From Oscheius tipulae (Eukaryota; Nematoda; Chromadorea; Rhabditida; Rhabditidae): DNA of 64,000 bases. The stretch spans positions 7,402,501-7,466,500 of the forward strand of contig JASJZH010000005.1 of NCBI GenBank assembly GCA_037178975.1. Direction: 5' to 3'. The notes under the pieces were generated by a model. The model was not told the DNA's origin and made no database searches. It saw only the letters and a list, made by a program, of their open reading frames with translations. Both the position numbers and the translations under genes were made by a program. Position 1 is the first letter of the stretch. Every line of letters begins with the position of its first letter. Positions 12,527 through 22,633 of the stretch are shown here, piece by piece.

Positions 12527-12752
12527 TTCTCTTCTGCTGCCTTTTCATTGCCGGCTCTTGCTCTCCAATCCACGGTATTTGGAATAATCTTCCAATCGCG
12601 ACTCCCGTAAATCATTCTTTCTAAAGATATTAAAGTTCATTTTTTAGGCAAAGCGAATGTATGGTCTCTATCAGCATCTTCCAAGGGCTGAAAGCCAGTA
12701 CGACAAGAGGAATCTTGTCTTCTGGCGTCCAGCCGACATCTATGTGGACTAA
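12527..12752 (+). CDS. Possible small secreted/neuropeptide-like precursor, 5' end missing
   Basis: Two short frames join across a 41-nt GT...AG intron (12607-12647). The first follows a TTTCAG acceptor and encodes a hydrophobic stretch (LFCCLFIAGSCSPIHG) that could be a signal peptide. The second encodes AKR-MYGLYQHLPRAESQYD-KR-NLVFWRPADIYVD and stops at 12750-12752. Two Lys-Arg pairs would release peptides of 16 and 13 residues, neither with a C-terminal Gly for amidation. No initiator ATG is visible in frame upstream, so a preceding exon is needed. No known neuropeptide family is recognised. This is inference from an open frame with splice signals, and it may be chance. Confidence 0.33.
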
Positions 12753-13085
12753 ACAAAAACGTGACCTTAATAAATTGTACATTTGTTGATCAAAGCATGT
12801 GGCCGTTCTTAGTATGCTATACTTAGTATTGACAAAAGTTTACAGGTCTTGACAGATAGCGACAAGATAAAGCGGATAAACGACTATCGCGCTTTTGCGA
12901 CTTAAAAATCTTGAAAAAGTCAGGGTTTCTCTTAACAATTGTATAAGCTTCTACAGACAGGGCCTGAATAGGCTCACTTTTCCAGTTTACGCCCCAATTT
13001 ACTAGGATACTCTTGTCTCGTTCACTTCAAAATACTGTGCATTTCCTTCTATATTTTTCTTATATTGAGCGATCTTCTCTCTACT

Positions 13086-13112
13086 ACTAAAGTGCAATGG
13101 TGTCCGTCCGTG
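13086..13112 (+). repeat. Fragment of a GTCCGTCCGT-type repeat
   Basis: CTACTACTAAAGTGCAATGG followed by TGTCCGTCCGT, matching in inverted form 25767-25806 and related to the AAAGCGCAATGGTGTCCG block inside dispersed repeat copy C. It lies just outside the left end of the mariner element. Confidence 0.5.
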
Positions 13113-13164
13113 CGTTATCGCGAGAAAAAAAGTCGGCAAGTCATGGCATGTCAAGGATTAAACT

Positions 13165-14398
13165 TATTGGGTTGGCAGCTAAGTCTTTTCGCTTTTTCAA
13201 ATGCAAAAATTGATTGTCTTCCAAACAACTTTTTCATTCGTTGTAATCACCATTATAATGTACCCCGTCTGCCCATTTCACGGGTAGCTTACGGATGCCA
13301 CACTCGTAGAACACCTTGGGTTTCGACGCGAAGAAGTTTGTCAACCAGGTTTTGTGAGCGCCGTCGGAATCGAACTGTTGTCCTCCAATCTCGTTGTTGA
13401 CAGTTTGGAACAGATAATAGTCGGAAGGGGCAAGGTCCAGGCTATAAGGAGGATGAGGTAAAATTTCCCAACCCAGGTCGTGAATCTTGGAGCGAGTGAG
13501 TTTTGCAACATGGGGGCCCGCGGTGTCCATCTGCAGGATGACCTTCGACTTCAGAGGTCGTTTCTGACGAAGTGCAACGGCAATCCTTTCAAATTTCTGG
13601 CTGTCCATGACGGCCGTAAGGGTAGTTCCAGCATCCAGCAGTTCCCAGTGCACCACTCCTTCGATATCCCAGAAAACACAGAGCATAATCTTCTTTAATG
13701 AGTGTTTCACATCAGGACTTGGTGCCTGCCCTGGACCCACTCATTGACGCTTCCTTTGGAAGTTTACCTACGTTACCCACTTCTCATCCCCCGTCACCAG
13801 GCGTGGTAAAAAGGATTTCCTCTCATACCTGGACAGGAGAGAATGGGCGACGGGCATGCGCTGCCTCTTCTGGGTGTCACTGAGGTCATGCGGCAACCAA
13901 GTGCCCAGTTTCTTCATAAATCCCAATTGCTTCAAATGGTGTTTCACTGCAGCATGACTGACACACAGTGCCTCTGCTAGTTCACGGGTAGTCTGCCGAT
14001 TGTTCTCGTTCACGAGCTGCAGCAGCTTCGATTCATCAAACGTTGACCTTGGCTCATCTTCGACACTTTTGTCCCCAGACCGAAAGCGATAGAGCCACGA
14101 CAGGCCTCGTGGACGTCGTCCCTTGGCCATAAACATCGTTGATATCAGCCGCCGTTTGGGCTCCATTCGTGCCTTTGAGGAACTCATGTCGCAGGTCGTA
14201 GGGTGGCCGGTCATCAATAGTCCGGATCAAGACGAACAGAGAATAGAGAACCAGAAGAAAAGAAGTGATGTCTTGCATGGTGGTTATAGAGGACTGAGTG
14301 AGCTACACGAGGTGCTATATCAACAGCTCTGTCATTGTTGCAAACAAGACAAAGGACATGTTTACAAAAAGCGAAAAGACTTTTATGCCAACCCAATA
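13165..14398. mobile_element. Mariner-family transposon (irritans-like), inactive
   Basis: About 1.23 kb bounded by imperfect inverted repeats. The left end is TATTGGGTTGGCAGCTAAGT at about 13166 and the right end GACTTTTATGCCAACCCAAT at about 14379-14397, each followed inward by a CGAAAAG/CTTTTCG block. A TA is present at each outer edge as expected for the target duplication. Length, ends and the encoded DD34D transposase agree with mariner. The coding region is broken, so this copy cannot mobilise itself. Confidence 0.88.
13234..14230 (-). pseudogene. Mariner transposase pseudogene
   Basis: Reads on the minus strand from an N-terminal HTH part (LRHEFLKGTNGAQTAADIND) through RFRSGDKSVEDEPRS and VTGDEKWV to the C-terminal HPPYSLDLAPSDYYLF. 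The catalytic spacing between MDTA and APSD is 34 residues (DD34D). Breaks seen: a reading-frame change near 14100-14115, an in-frame TAG at 13768-13770 just after DEKWVT, and an in-frame TGA at 13741-13743 where the family normally has Trp. The two C-terminal halves are otherwise in the same frame, so these are point lesions in an old copy. Confidence 0.88.
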
Positions 14399-14660
14399 GA
14401 AGTCAGCTTTTGGAGAAACTTGGGAACTTAGGCTAAAGGAGAAGCGGAGCAGCCGTTTGTTGTCAATGCTAAGTCAAGACTAAGGGACAGCGAAGTCGTC
14501 ATTGACGGCTCGTCTACTTTAAAAAACTTGACAAAAGACAGATTTGGTTATCAAACAGAAGAAAGGGGGGGAAGAAAAGCATGTTTTCAAAAATGAATGC
14601 TATCGATGAGGGTGTCCAAAGTGATGACTGTGCGGAGCCGTCCTCTTTCTTCTCATTTTG

Positions 14661-15406
14661 ATGATGCACACCTGCCTTCATTTCTTCTTGCTAGCTTTGG
14701 TCGTAGAAAACACCGTCTCCATCTGTGTCACACAGAAATGTGCTTACACTGACAACATCAACAATGACAATGTCCCGCCAGAAGATGCTATTGTAAGTTC
14801 TTTAACATTCAAAAGCACTGTCTGTCAAAGGGAACTGTAGACAGCGAGTACGGTTGTTTGATCCGTTTCAACATCACTGGAGTATCTGCTCTTACGGTCA
14901 GCATGGGACCCGTGGTTCAGACCGGCAACAAGAGCTGGGAGGTGAGTGTCCTAGAAGTTTCAACTATCGACTCATTTAGGAATGTTATGTCGGTTGCTGT
15001 CCAAACTCAGAAGTTGTTTGTTACTGTCACAATCATCACCTCTGTAATATCGATGTCAATTATTGGCTGGTAGCGAGAGCACATAAGTTTTTTGATAGAT
15101 CTTCAGGGTATATTGGTCAAAAAGTATCCAGTCTACAATGGGACAACTTCAAACTTTCCGTATGAAATGAAAGGTTGTTTCTCTAGGTCGGCAGAAGCAT
15201 GGATCTGGATTGGTGTAGTTATGGCCGGCATCGGCATAGTTTTAAGCATTTGCTGTATTTACGTGTTTTGCTCAGTAGCTAAAGGTCAATCGGACGGAAT
15301 AAAAGGTCAATCGGGCGGAATAAATGCCACGTACTTTGTCGGCGGAGTTAATGCTGGAGGATGTGGAGGAGGCGGCGGCGGTGGAGGAGGAGCCGGTGGA
15401 TGTTAA
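14661..15406 (+). CDS. Small type I membrane protein with Cys-rich ectodomain and Gly/Cys tail
   Basis: Start ATG at 14661 gives a signal peptide (MMHTCLHFFLLALVVENTVS). Three introns of about 36-39 nt join a Cys-rich ectodomain containing GCLIRFNITG, ECYVGCCPNSEVVCYC and HHLCN. The CC...C-C...LCN ending recalls Ly6/three-finger or nematode ET-type modules, but this is inference. A single membrane segment follows (AWIWIGVVMAGIGIVLSICC). The cytoplasmic tail has two near-identical KGQS(D/G)GI units and ends in a run of glycines interrupted by cysteines (GGCGGGGGGGGGAGGC). Stop at 15404-15406. It sits directly upstream of channel subunit 3 on the same strand with about 485 nt between. Function unknown. 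Confidence 0.72.
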
Positions 15407-15891
15407 CCATTGTATCGAAACTTGTTTTATCTTTCATTACCAAACTATATTTTTACTTATATCTGATTTTGTAAAATACACATTTCATGGTTATAAACAA
15501 ATGAAACGCTCCCAGGTTTTGAAATGATCGCTACTTTTCTCACCACGAATAACTTGTTATCAACAGAACATTGAGGTTATGCTAACATCTGTTTCGCTGG
15601 TGATCTTTCGTTTTAAAAGACATATAAAGAGAATTTGAATAATCCCACAGTGTTGTTCATAGCAGCAGTGGGATGCTGCTCAGGTTGCAATTTGAACCTG
15701 AGTAATTAAATTAGGCCGACGGGACAGGCGACTTGGAAAGGCAAACAAGTGCGAAGGGCCAACCTGAGATTTACCTGGTTGTAGAATATGTTTCATGCGC
15801 TAATCTGGTATTGTTTTCCTGCTCTACTAAAACCGGAATTTAATGTTGGAAGTGTTTGTTCAATGGAAACCCGAGCTGTCTCTTCAGGTTG
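15407..15891. other. Intergenic spacer before channel subunit 3
   Basis: About 485 nt with no recognised gene. It presumably holds the 3' UTR of the glycine-tailed protein and the promoter of channel subunit 3. A CTCTTCAG just upstream of 15892 could be a trans- or cis-splice acceptor. Confidence 0.5.
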
Positions 15892-17438
15892 ATGCTGCTT
15901 CTGTTCTGTTTCGCCCTTTCCAATTCAGAAGAAATGTTTCCAACATATCGGGAAGTTGTCCTTGAGAACATCACACTAGCTTACAATAAGCACGATTCCC
16001 CTTTTGACGTCTTCCATGTTCCAATTGAAGCCTTGATTGAGCTACAGTTTGTCACTTTAATAAATGTTGTACGTTTTCTCGATCACGGAACCTATTGTTT
16101 AGATCGAAATACAGCAACTGGTCAGCTATATTGTCACTGTTGTTTACGTAAGTTAACTATCAGTCAGAGAAAGCGTTTAGACCTGGAGAGACAAGCGGTT
16201 AAAGTTCGATTCCGATGTTCTTGGAATCGATCAAGCAATAGTACCTTCTTCGGCAGTTTGGCTGCCGACTATTGATTGCTTTAACTGGTGCGAGAAGTAA
16301 ATATAAAAACCCCATGTTTTCAGTATTGATGTGCACAAAATGGACAGAGATACGGAAAGCAACGAAGTCATGGTATGTGTTTATAGTGCGTAAGGGTGGT
16401 CAAACATTCCTGAAAGCCACCAAAGATGCGCACCGGCCTTTAGCTGTGGGCGTCAACTCGCCGCATCCATGATTGTGAAAGACACAGACGGTGGAGCTCT
16501 TTAGATAGATCCTAATGGAACCGTCTTCCTTCTGATGAAAGCTCGTTTCGATACCGTCTGCAAGTTCAACATTGCCGCCTTCCCTTTCGACAAACAGTAC
16601 TGTGGACTCACTTTCTATGTTAGTTTGTCCGGAACAGCTGGTCAAATTACCCTCAACACAATTAACGGATCAGATTTTAAACTGACTGTAAGTAAGGCTT
16701 GTTTGCTTTAAATTTCTCAGGGTTCTCCCGAGTGGAATTTGCAAGCTGACGATAATGCGGTGCTTCCCGGAAACTCTTTGATCAGTCTCCAGTTTATTCT
16801 GGACAGACATTCCACTTTCTACGTGGTAATGCTCATTCTACCAACAATGATTTTTTCCTCATTGTGTCTGATGGCGTTGACCCTACCTTTGGACTTTGAC
16901 CGAGGCGGCAAGGTTTGTGTTTGTTTTTATTACTGAAGTAGTTTTCAAACTTCTGACGCGCATTTACCGAAACTTCACTCGGGCTGAAGTGACGGTTCCA
17001 GCTACTGTGGTCAAAGCAGAATAGCATGTACAACAGATTCTAGACGAGTAAAACAGAAAGAATCCATGTTTTCAGTATTCAATGGGCATAAATGGTCTAC
17101 TCGGCCTGACGTTCCTTCTCTCAGTGATTGTTCTCCAAGTCCCAAGATCTTCTCGCATGCCCGTGCTCGGTATAGCTTCGTCATCGGCTTAACTCCACTA
17201 TTTCTTTTCAGCAATTTGGCTTCTCATTCAGATGATCGTCTGCGTTTTCGCTACTCTGATTGGCGAGCCGGTACGTAAACTGAAGAAGATCTGTTTTCGA
17301 CGAAATATCCTCTCTGACGGAGTCGTAGACGTAATTGTTTTCGTAGTGCTCTTTGTAGCTAATTTATTAATTACACTAATTGTTTTCCTCTTACGTCCGG
17401 AGCCTGAGAAGGAATACTTTATACTTCTTCCAGACTAA
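15892..17438 (+). CDS. Cys-loop ligand-gated channel subunit 3 (nicotinic-like)
   Basis: Complete plus-strand paralogue of the two channel genes at the window start. Start at 15892 (MLLLFCFALS signal peptide, then EEMFPTYREVVLEN). Extracellular landmarks are WRDKRLKFD, WLPTIDCFNW, SIDVHKMDRDTE and the 13-residue Cys-loop C-KFNIAAFPFDKQY-C near 16560-16605. GSPEWN precedes M1 (FYVVMLILPTMIFSSLCLMA, about 16820). M2 is YSMGINGLLGLTFLLSVIV (about 17075), M3 IWLLIQMIVCVFATLI (about 17215) and M4 VIVFVVLFVANLLITLIVFL, before the stop at 17436-17438. The M3-M4 loop is about 23 residues. The -1' position of M2 is Gly (RGGK) instead of the conserved acid, and 6' is Asn; both could alter conductance or selectivity. 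No loop-C vicinal cysteines. A 110-nt intron near 16370-16500 is longer than its neighbours. Confidence 0.88.
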
Positions 17439-17464
17439 CAAGAAAATAAAGTTTTCTGTGTATT

Positions 17465-19159
17465 CTACAATTCTGGATGATGCTTCAAAAAGAGGTCGTA
17501 AGGCATTCTTCCCAGCATTTGACCGTAGTTTCTTGATACAATTTCAGCAAAAGTAGTAGCAACAAGACGACTGGCATCTCTTGTAAGTTGGCCCAAATCC
17601 AAAAGTGCTTTCAGTCTATACAGTTGCTTTGATCGACTCTGTTCTGGCAATGTTTCCGCGATAAAATCAGCCAACTGCTTCGTGAAGAATTCTCTTGCCA
17701 ATGTAGTCTTTTGTTTGCCGTCTTCTGAGAGATTGGGAACTGAAATTAATTTTTAAAAAATACATGGTATTGAAAAAACGTACGTGTTGGAAACATGAAG
17801 ATGACTTTGAGCGAACTGATCTCGAATTCACCAATGCCCAATTCCTTTCGAAGAGGGTCTATTTGGTTGGTGATAAAGTTGTTCAAGAAGGCCACAAATT
17901 GTGTCAATCTATAAAAATGGAATAACTTTCAAACGGCAGGTGCATCCAATTTGTTTTCCCTATTTTCTGAACAGCGAAAATGATTTTTTGCAAAAGAAAA
18001 AATTTGTATTACAGCCGATATTCTTGTTACTGTAGAAAATCAAAGTATGCCATTCATCACAAGTTTGCGCAACGTATTCTTAGAACATACGGCAAGCTAA
18101 GTGTAGTCGCGGTGCTCGGAAACCGTTTGATGTGAGTATCCAGGTCCTTGATCGAACTTCTTTTCTTCATTTGACTTTCGAGTCTTGTCAATACAAAGAA
18201 AGTAGTCGAAACGTGTTGACATAAAACCTCCTAAAAGGATGATCGGAAAGCATATAGATGTACCTTATCGCCGGGGCAGAGTTGATCAAAGAAGTAAGTT
18301 GTTTTGAGAAAATCAGCTAACGAGACGATCCAACGACCTACCGTCCTCCGGAGATCATATTGGATATCGGTCTTTGTGTCAGAAGGATCGTCAAAACAAG
18401 CCTTTATCCGAAAAAATTATTATCCAAATAAAGTCTAACTGAATCTCGCGAAGTGCACAAAGTCGGTTCCTTCAACAGTTCGAGAAGTGGAATGTCCATG
18501 TTGGCAGGAATAAGACTCGGACTAGGACCGCATTCGTTTAGTGATTTTCTAAAGAGAGTTTTCCCAAAGACGAATCATACTTATGAAGCATGACGATAGT
18601 TTGAAGAGCGGCAGGAACGATCACAGGGTCTTTTCCAAGCAGAACACGGTGATGTACTTTCTATAACAGTAACTTTTGTCGTCTAGCGTTAAAGTAGAAG
18701 AGTTCTTCCTTATATCTTTTGCTATAAACAATCGTGACAGCACTCACGCAAATTTTGGATATGATTCAGTTTACTGAACGACAACTTCCGTAATGGAAAA
18801 CAAACCATGAAAAATCGAATAAATCCAAGTTGGAAGAAGAAAATACCGGTCTTGTATGACTTCTGCTTCCCAACCGCTGTAGTGGCTTTATATTCCATTT
18901 CTCGTGAACTCACTGTTAAGATCCATGTTCAAATCTTGGCATTTTTGGAATCGACAATAGGCACAATTTTTCCTTTTAGCTGTGGTGATTAGGCAGTTCT
19001 GGTTGCCAATACACGTGAGAGGCCGTGCTTTGGCGCATCGTATGAAAAAAACCCGGCACCGACTGAACATTTCATGTTTTCGAAAAAGCTGAACATACCC
19101 GCACAGTTTTCCTCGATAATGCAATCGTGCTCCAATATTTCCACAAACTTGGCAGTTCA
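17465..19159 (-). CDS. Nuclear hormone receptor 1 (divergent nematode type)
   Basis: Ligand-regulated transcription factor of the expanded nematode NHR class. The DNA-binding domain opens at ATG 19159 with CQVCGNIGARLHYRGKLC. A 36-nt intron (about 19062-19097) joins it to GRCRVFFIRCAKARPLTC, and the second C4 finger reads IGNQNC...NCAYCRFQKCQDLNM. Ligand-binding-domain exons follow: HHRVLLGKDPVIVPAALQTI (about 18660), IPLLELLKEPTLC, DIQYDLRRTVGRWIVSLADF (about 18340), VLCQHVSTTFFVLTRLESQM (about 18230), LTQFVAFLNNFITNQIDPLR (about 17910) and a last exon ending LFLKHHPEL at 17465. All eight finger cysteines are present. It is head-to-head with NHR 2. Exon boundaries between the DBD and the LBD (18650-18920) are the least certain part. 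Confidence 0.85.
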
Positions 19160-19702
19160 TTTCGAAAAGGAAGGAGGGAGGCAAATATCAGGCTAGGCTG
19201 ATGAAATGGCAGAGTTGTGCGTTCTAATCTCTGACGTGTAAGAAGAACATACTATTAGAAGGCAGATGAAGAGATTGTTTGCCCGCTGCTTGAGAATTAA
19301 CACAATTTAATTCAACTGCCAATGATCTATGTTCCTCGTCACAAGATTTGTGTGTAAAAACCTAATTGTGAGACCCACCTAGACAAACATGCGTGTTTTG
19401 TAAGAGACAAGAACTCTTTCTCATTAGAGGACTTCCTTCTTACAAGATTGATCCCTACCTCCTCTTTCATTTTTGATTTCTGAACATCTAACCTCTAAAA
19501 CATCATCGAATCCGGCATTTGGTGATCCGTTCTCATTCTCAGCAACAGATGCACATTTGAGTATGTTTTCACACTACTCGGGCATAATCCGCGTCGCTAG
19601 GTGCTGACATTGATTCAATTAGTCTGGTTACATCGTCATAACCTTTTCTCAGAAAGAGGGATTTTCTTGAACTTTCCTTAATGCCAGACTTCCAGACTTC
19701 TT
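19160..19702. promoter_or_regulatory. Shared upstream region of two divergent nuclear receptors
   Basis: 543 bp between the start codons of NHR 1 (minus) and NHR 2 (plus). No gene is seen in it. It must hold both promoters unless distant elements are used. No specific motif was identified, so this is a positional inference. Confidence 0.45.
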
Positions 19703-21559
19703 ATGCTAGCAACAACTTTGTATGGATTGAACTGTAGAGTCTGCGGTTCTGAAAAAGCTGGTCTGCACTATGGGGGAAACGTTTGCTCGTGAGTTCTTTC
19801 ATTCGTTCTCACGCCAGAGATCATTTCCAGATGTTGCCGCGTGTTTTTCCTTCGTCAAACTAAACGTACCAAAAAGGCGGTGTGTCGAAGAAATAGCTCA
19901 TGTATTATCTTGCCTGGAGCCCTCGATAACTGCCAGGCTTGTCGTTACAGTAAATGCCTCGAGGCCAACATGAAGCCTTCAGGTTAACTATTTCTTTGTT
20001 CAAATTGAGACTTATTTTAGAGGTGGGAAAGCAAAAATACACGAAAAGAGATCGAGATGAAATTGTGGTCAAAATTGAAGAGAAGACGATAACTGTAACA
20101 AAGAGAGAGTGCCCGTCTGTAACGTATGGAGACCCGATAACAACAGTCTGCAAATACGATGTGAGTCAAATGCTTATCTGTTAAGTCATCAAAATTATGA
20201 TGATGCCCTTTTTCGGTACGGGACACCGACAGCGTTGAACAGGGGCCTGACGTAGTCAGTTTCTAAACTGTTGTTCGATGGTCACTGTATAAAGTATGAG
20301 TTTAGCAGAACTGTTGGGACTACAAACCTGATTGTTGGGACGTTTCTCTCACACACGACACACTTCCACATCTAGTCGAAGCCAATACATACTTTCCGGT
20401 AGATATTGTTTTCCAAGACCAGAAAGTTAACTTAGAGAGGAGTGAATACGAGCGTCTCCGCAGGGTTTATGTACTTGAAAACACTGGGCTGTCTTCAAAA
20501 TACTACAGACTATGTCAATTGTCTGCTGGCCCTTCAGAAGTTCATCAACAATCCCGACGGTGTGGATCCGGTGGACGTATATGCTAATCTGAATGTTTCT
20601 CTTGCTGATGTCCTCCTCAACTCTCAAATTTGTTGTTCGAGAGCAGCTGTAAGAGAGGCGAACTTTTTGGGAAAACTCTTGCAGATAACTTTTGATCGAT
20701 GGACGCCGGAGCCTGATGCAGAATACAGTTTTATGCACACCTACTGTCGATCCGTCACCCACTATGCAGACTTTTTGACAGCTGCTTCGGAATTACACAG
20801 CTTAGTAGAGCAGGACAAGGTATTCTTGTCTTACTTTAGTTTTTGAGGAAAATTCATTGCGGGTTCAATTGCACCATGTATCCACCTCCACGCTTATAAT
20901 ATCTCACTACAGATGAAGCTAGTCCAATACAATCAAATGGATGTCTGCTTTCTCGGCTCTCTCTTTGAAATGTGGCAGGCCAAGTTTAGCAGCAGCAAAT
21001 TGAAGGCACGAAGTTCCCGGTTTCATCTAAAAGCTGCAGATCAGGCGAGGTGAGAATTCTTCTCGGTCAATCACCCGGGACAATTTAAGGATCGACAACA
21101 TGATAGTCAATCTAACTGGTTACCACGACTACTTCCTGAGCAGCATGCAACGACTCGAAATTACGGCTGGGGAGGTTGTTGTTCTCAAGTTTATTGTTCT
21201 GTTTTCTCCTCGTGAGTTGTCTACCCGAGAAAAGAAAATTCAATTTCCCAGCTTTGGGAATATCCGAAAACGGTTTGTGTATTATCAACCAGGCAAGGTC
21301 CAAGTACTGCCAAATTCTAAGCAGTTATATCTTCGAGAGGAACCCTCGCATTACTTTATCCGCTCACACGGAACGAGTTGGAGAAATGCTGGGAATGCTC
21401 AGAATGCTAAAGGTTTGAGGTCAATGTTATATTTATTGACAGGTCTTAATTTAGGAGGCGACCTTCTTTATCAACCAGATGTACGCGTATTTTACTGTTA
21501 ACGGCTCAGCCAACATGAACGGCCAATTGACTTACGATATTCTTATTAGGAACTATTGA
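19703..21559 (+). CDS. Nuclear hormone receptor 2 (divergent nematode type)
   Basis: Start ATG 19703 (MLATTLYGLN). First zinc finger CRVCGSEKAGLHYGGNVC, then across a 42-nt intron CCRVFFLRQTKRTKKAVCRR, and second finger C...DNCQACRYSKCLEANM, giving a complete C4 DNA-binding domain. A basic hinge follows (VGKQKYTKRDRDEIVVKIEE). Ligand-binding-domain exons include TTDYVNCLLALQKFINNPDG (about 20500), RSVTHYADFLTAASELHSLV (about 20760), VQYNQMDVCFLGSLFEMWQA (about 20930), VNLTGYHDYFLSSMQRLEIT (about 21105), a segment near 21250-21415 and a last exon ATFFINQMYAYFTVNGSANM to a stop at 21557-21559. One inferred intron near 20441-20462 would be only about 22 nt. It is the same class as NHR 1 but not a close copy. 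Confidence 0.84.
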
Positions 21560-21645
21560 CTCGTTTCCGGAATAAATTACTTTTGCGAGTAGGTCGAGAT
21601 TCCCGGACGTGTAATTACCAAGCGCACTTTCGCTCCAAAACCACA

Positions 21646-21945
21646 ATGCGTCTCGTCGCCTTACTTACTCTCCTTTCACTATTTTTAGATACCGAATCGG
21701 TTAGAACACAATATTCGTTTTCTTAAACTGTTTTTAAGCAATGTTGTATAGGCGGTGGGTTGAACGGCAACGGATGTGGGGCAAGCCACGAGTCTACACA
21801 GTTCCAGATGTCCGATCCGCTCCAACCGAGAACTAACAATTGGTATTTCTTTTTGCAGTCTGTTCGAAGAGTGACTGAAAAACTTGGCAGAGTACACTCA
21901 GCACCGGCACGTTTTTTGTGGCGACAAGTCCCAGAAGCTAAATGA
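21646..21945 (+). CDS. Small secreted protein, unknown
   Basis: Two exons joined across a 39-nt GT...AG intron (21700-21738). ATG 21646 encodes a typical signal peptide (MRLVALLTLLSLFLDTES). The mature part begins QCCIGGGLNGNGCGASHE and ends RFLWRQVPEAK, with a stop at 21943-21945. There are three cysteines close to the N-terminus and a basic C-terminal half. It begins 86 nt after the NHR 2 stop on the same strand. I recognise no family. An alternative reading with the acceptor at 21755 meets a stop at once, which favours the model given. Confidence 0.5.
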
Positions 21946-22052
21946 TTGTTTTTCGCTGGCTGACTGGACTTGAGTTAGAGACCAGTCTCATACGCTTCGG
22001 CGGAGCGACTCACACTGTCAATTCTCATTTAATATCATGAACTGACTTGACT

Positions 22053-22126
22053 TGTCAACTCTAATCTAGGATAACACTTGAAAGGCTACAGAAACTGTCA
22101 AGTGTTTTCCCAGATAAGAGTTGACA
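22053..22126. ncRNA. Pre-miRNA-like hairpin (candidate)
   Basis: A 29-nt left arm (22053-22081, starting TGTCAACTC, ending ACACTTGA) pairs with a 29-nt right arm (22098-22126, starting TCAAGTGT, ending GAGTTGACA). There are 4 mismatched positions and a 16-nt loop, so about 74 nt in all. Size, near-complete pairing and small loop are those of a nematode miRNA precursor. It lies in the gene-free interval between the small secreted protein and the LRR gene. The sequence does not match let-7 or lin-4 as I remember them. Strand cannot be decided, and a small inverted-repeat element is the alternative. Confidence 0.45.
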
Positions 22127-22633
22127 TGTGTCGCAGACCGACGCCTTTTGCCAATTGTAAAGGTAGGATATCACTTTTCAGGAGAAGAAGGGCTTTGAAT
22201 CGCCGGGTGAAACGAGAGAAACGGTCGGTTGGAGAAGAAGGGAGCAGTTGTCCGATGAATTTTCTCCAGAAAGCTATCGACGATGTACCTCAGCCCTTTT
22301 TTATTAATCACAAAAGTTTAGGGGATGGTCGGCAGTCCATCTAAGTCAATGCACAAAATACATTCCTTTCTCACCTACATGGATCGAGAAGACCTCGGTG
22401 TGGTTTGCAGCCTTGACATCTTTCTATTCGAAACATACTCTAACGGCTTTTGTCACCAGAAGAACAACACTACGGGCGAGAATTGTCTTATTTTTGAAAT
22501 ATAACTGTGTCCAATATTATGCCAAAAAGCTTGAGTGAAGGAATCATTGTGTATGAGAATGTGAGTTCCGTCTGGAGAACTTACCCGGACATTTCAACTA
22601 TTTGGACCCTAGTGGTAAAAGGCAAGTCAAGAG
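22127..22633. other. Spacer with an unassigned basic open frame
   Basis: A frame covering 22135-22344 (+) encodes a basic stretch rich in dibasic sites (RRVKREKRS) and ending SLGDGRQSI. No initiator with a signal peptide is evident and no family is recognised. The remainder shows nothing. Confidence 0.3.

Noticed and set aside
22078-22344. Basic frame with many dibasic sites as a neuropeptide gene
   Set aside because: It runs through the hairpin arm, lacks a signal peptide and initiator, and the only plausible intron breaks the frame.
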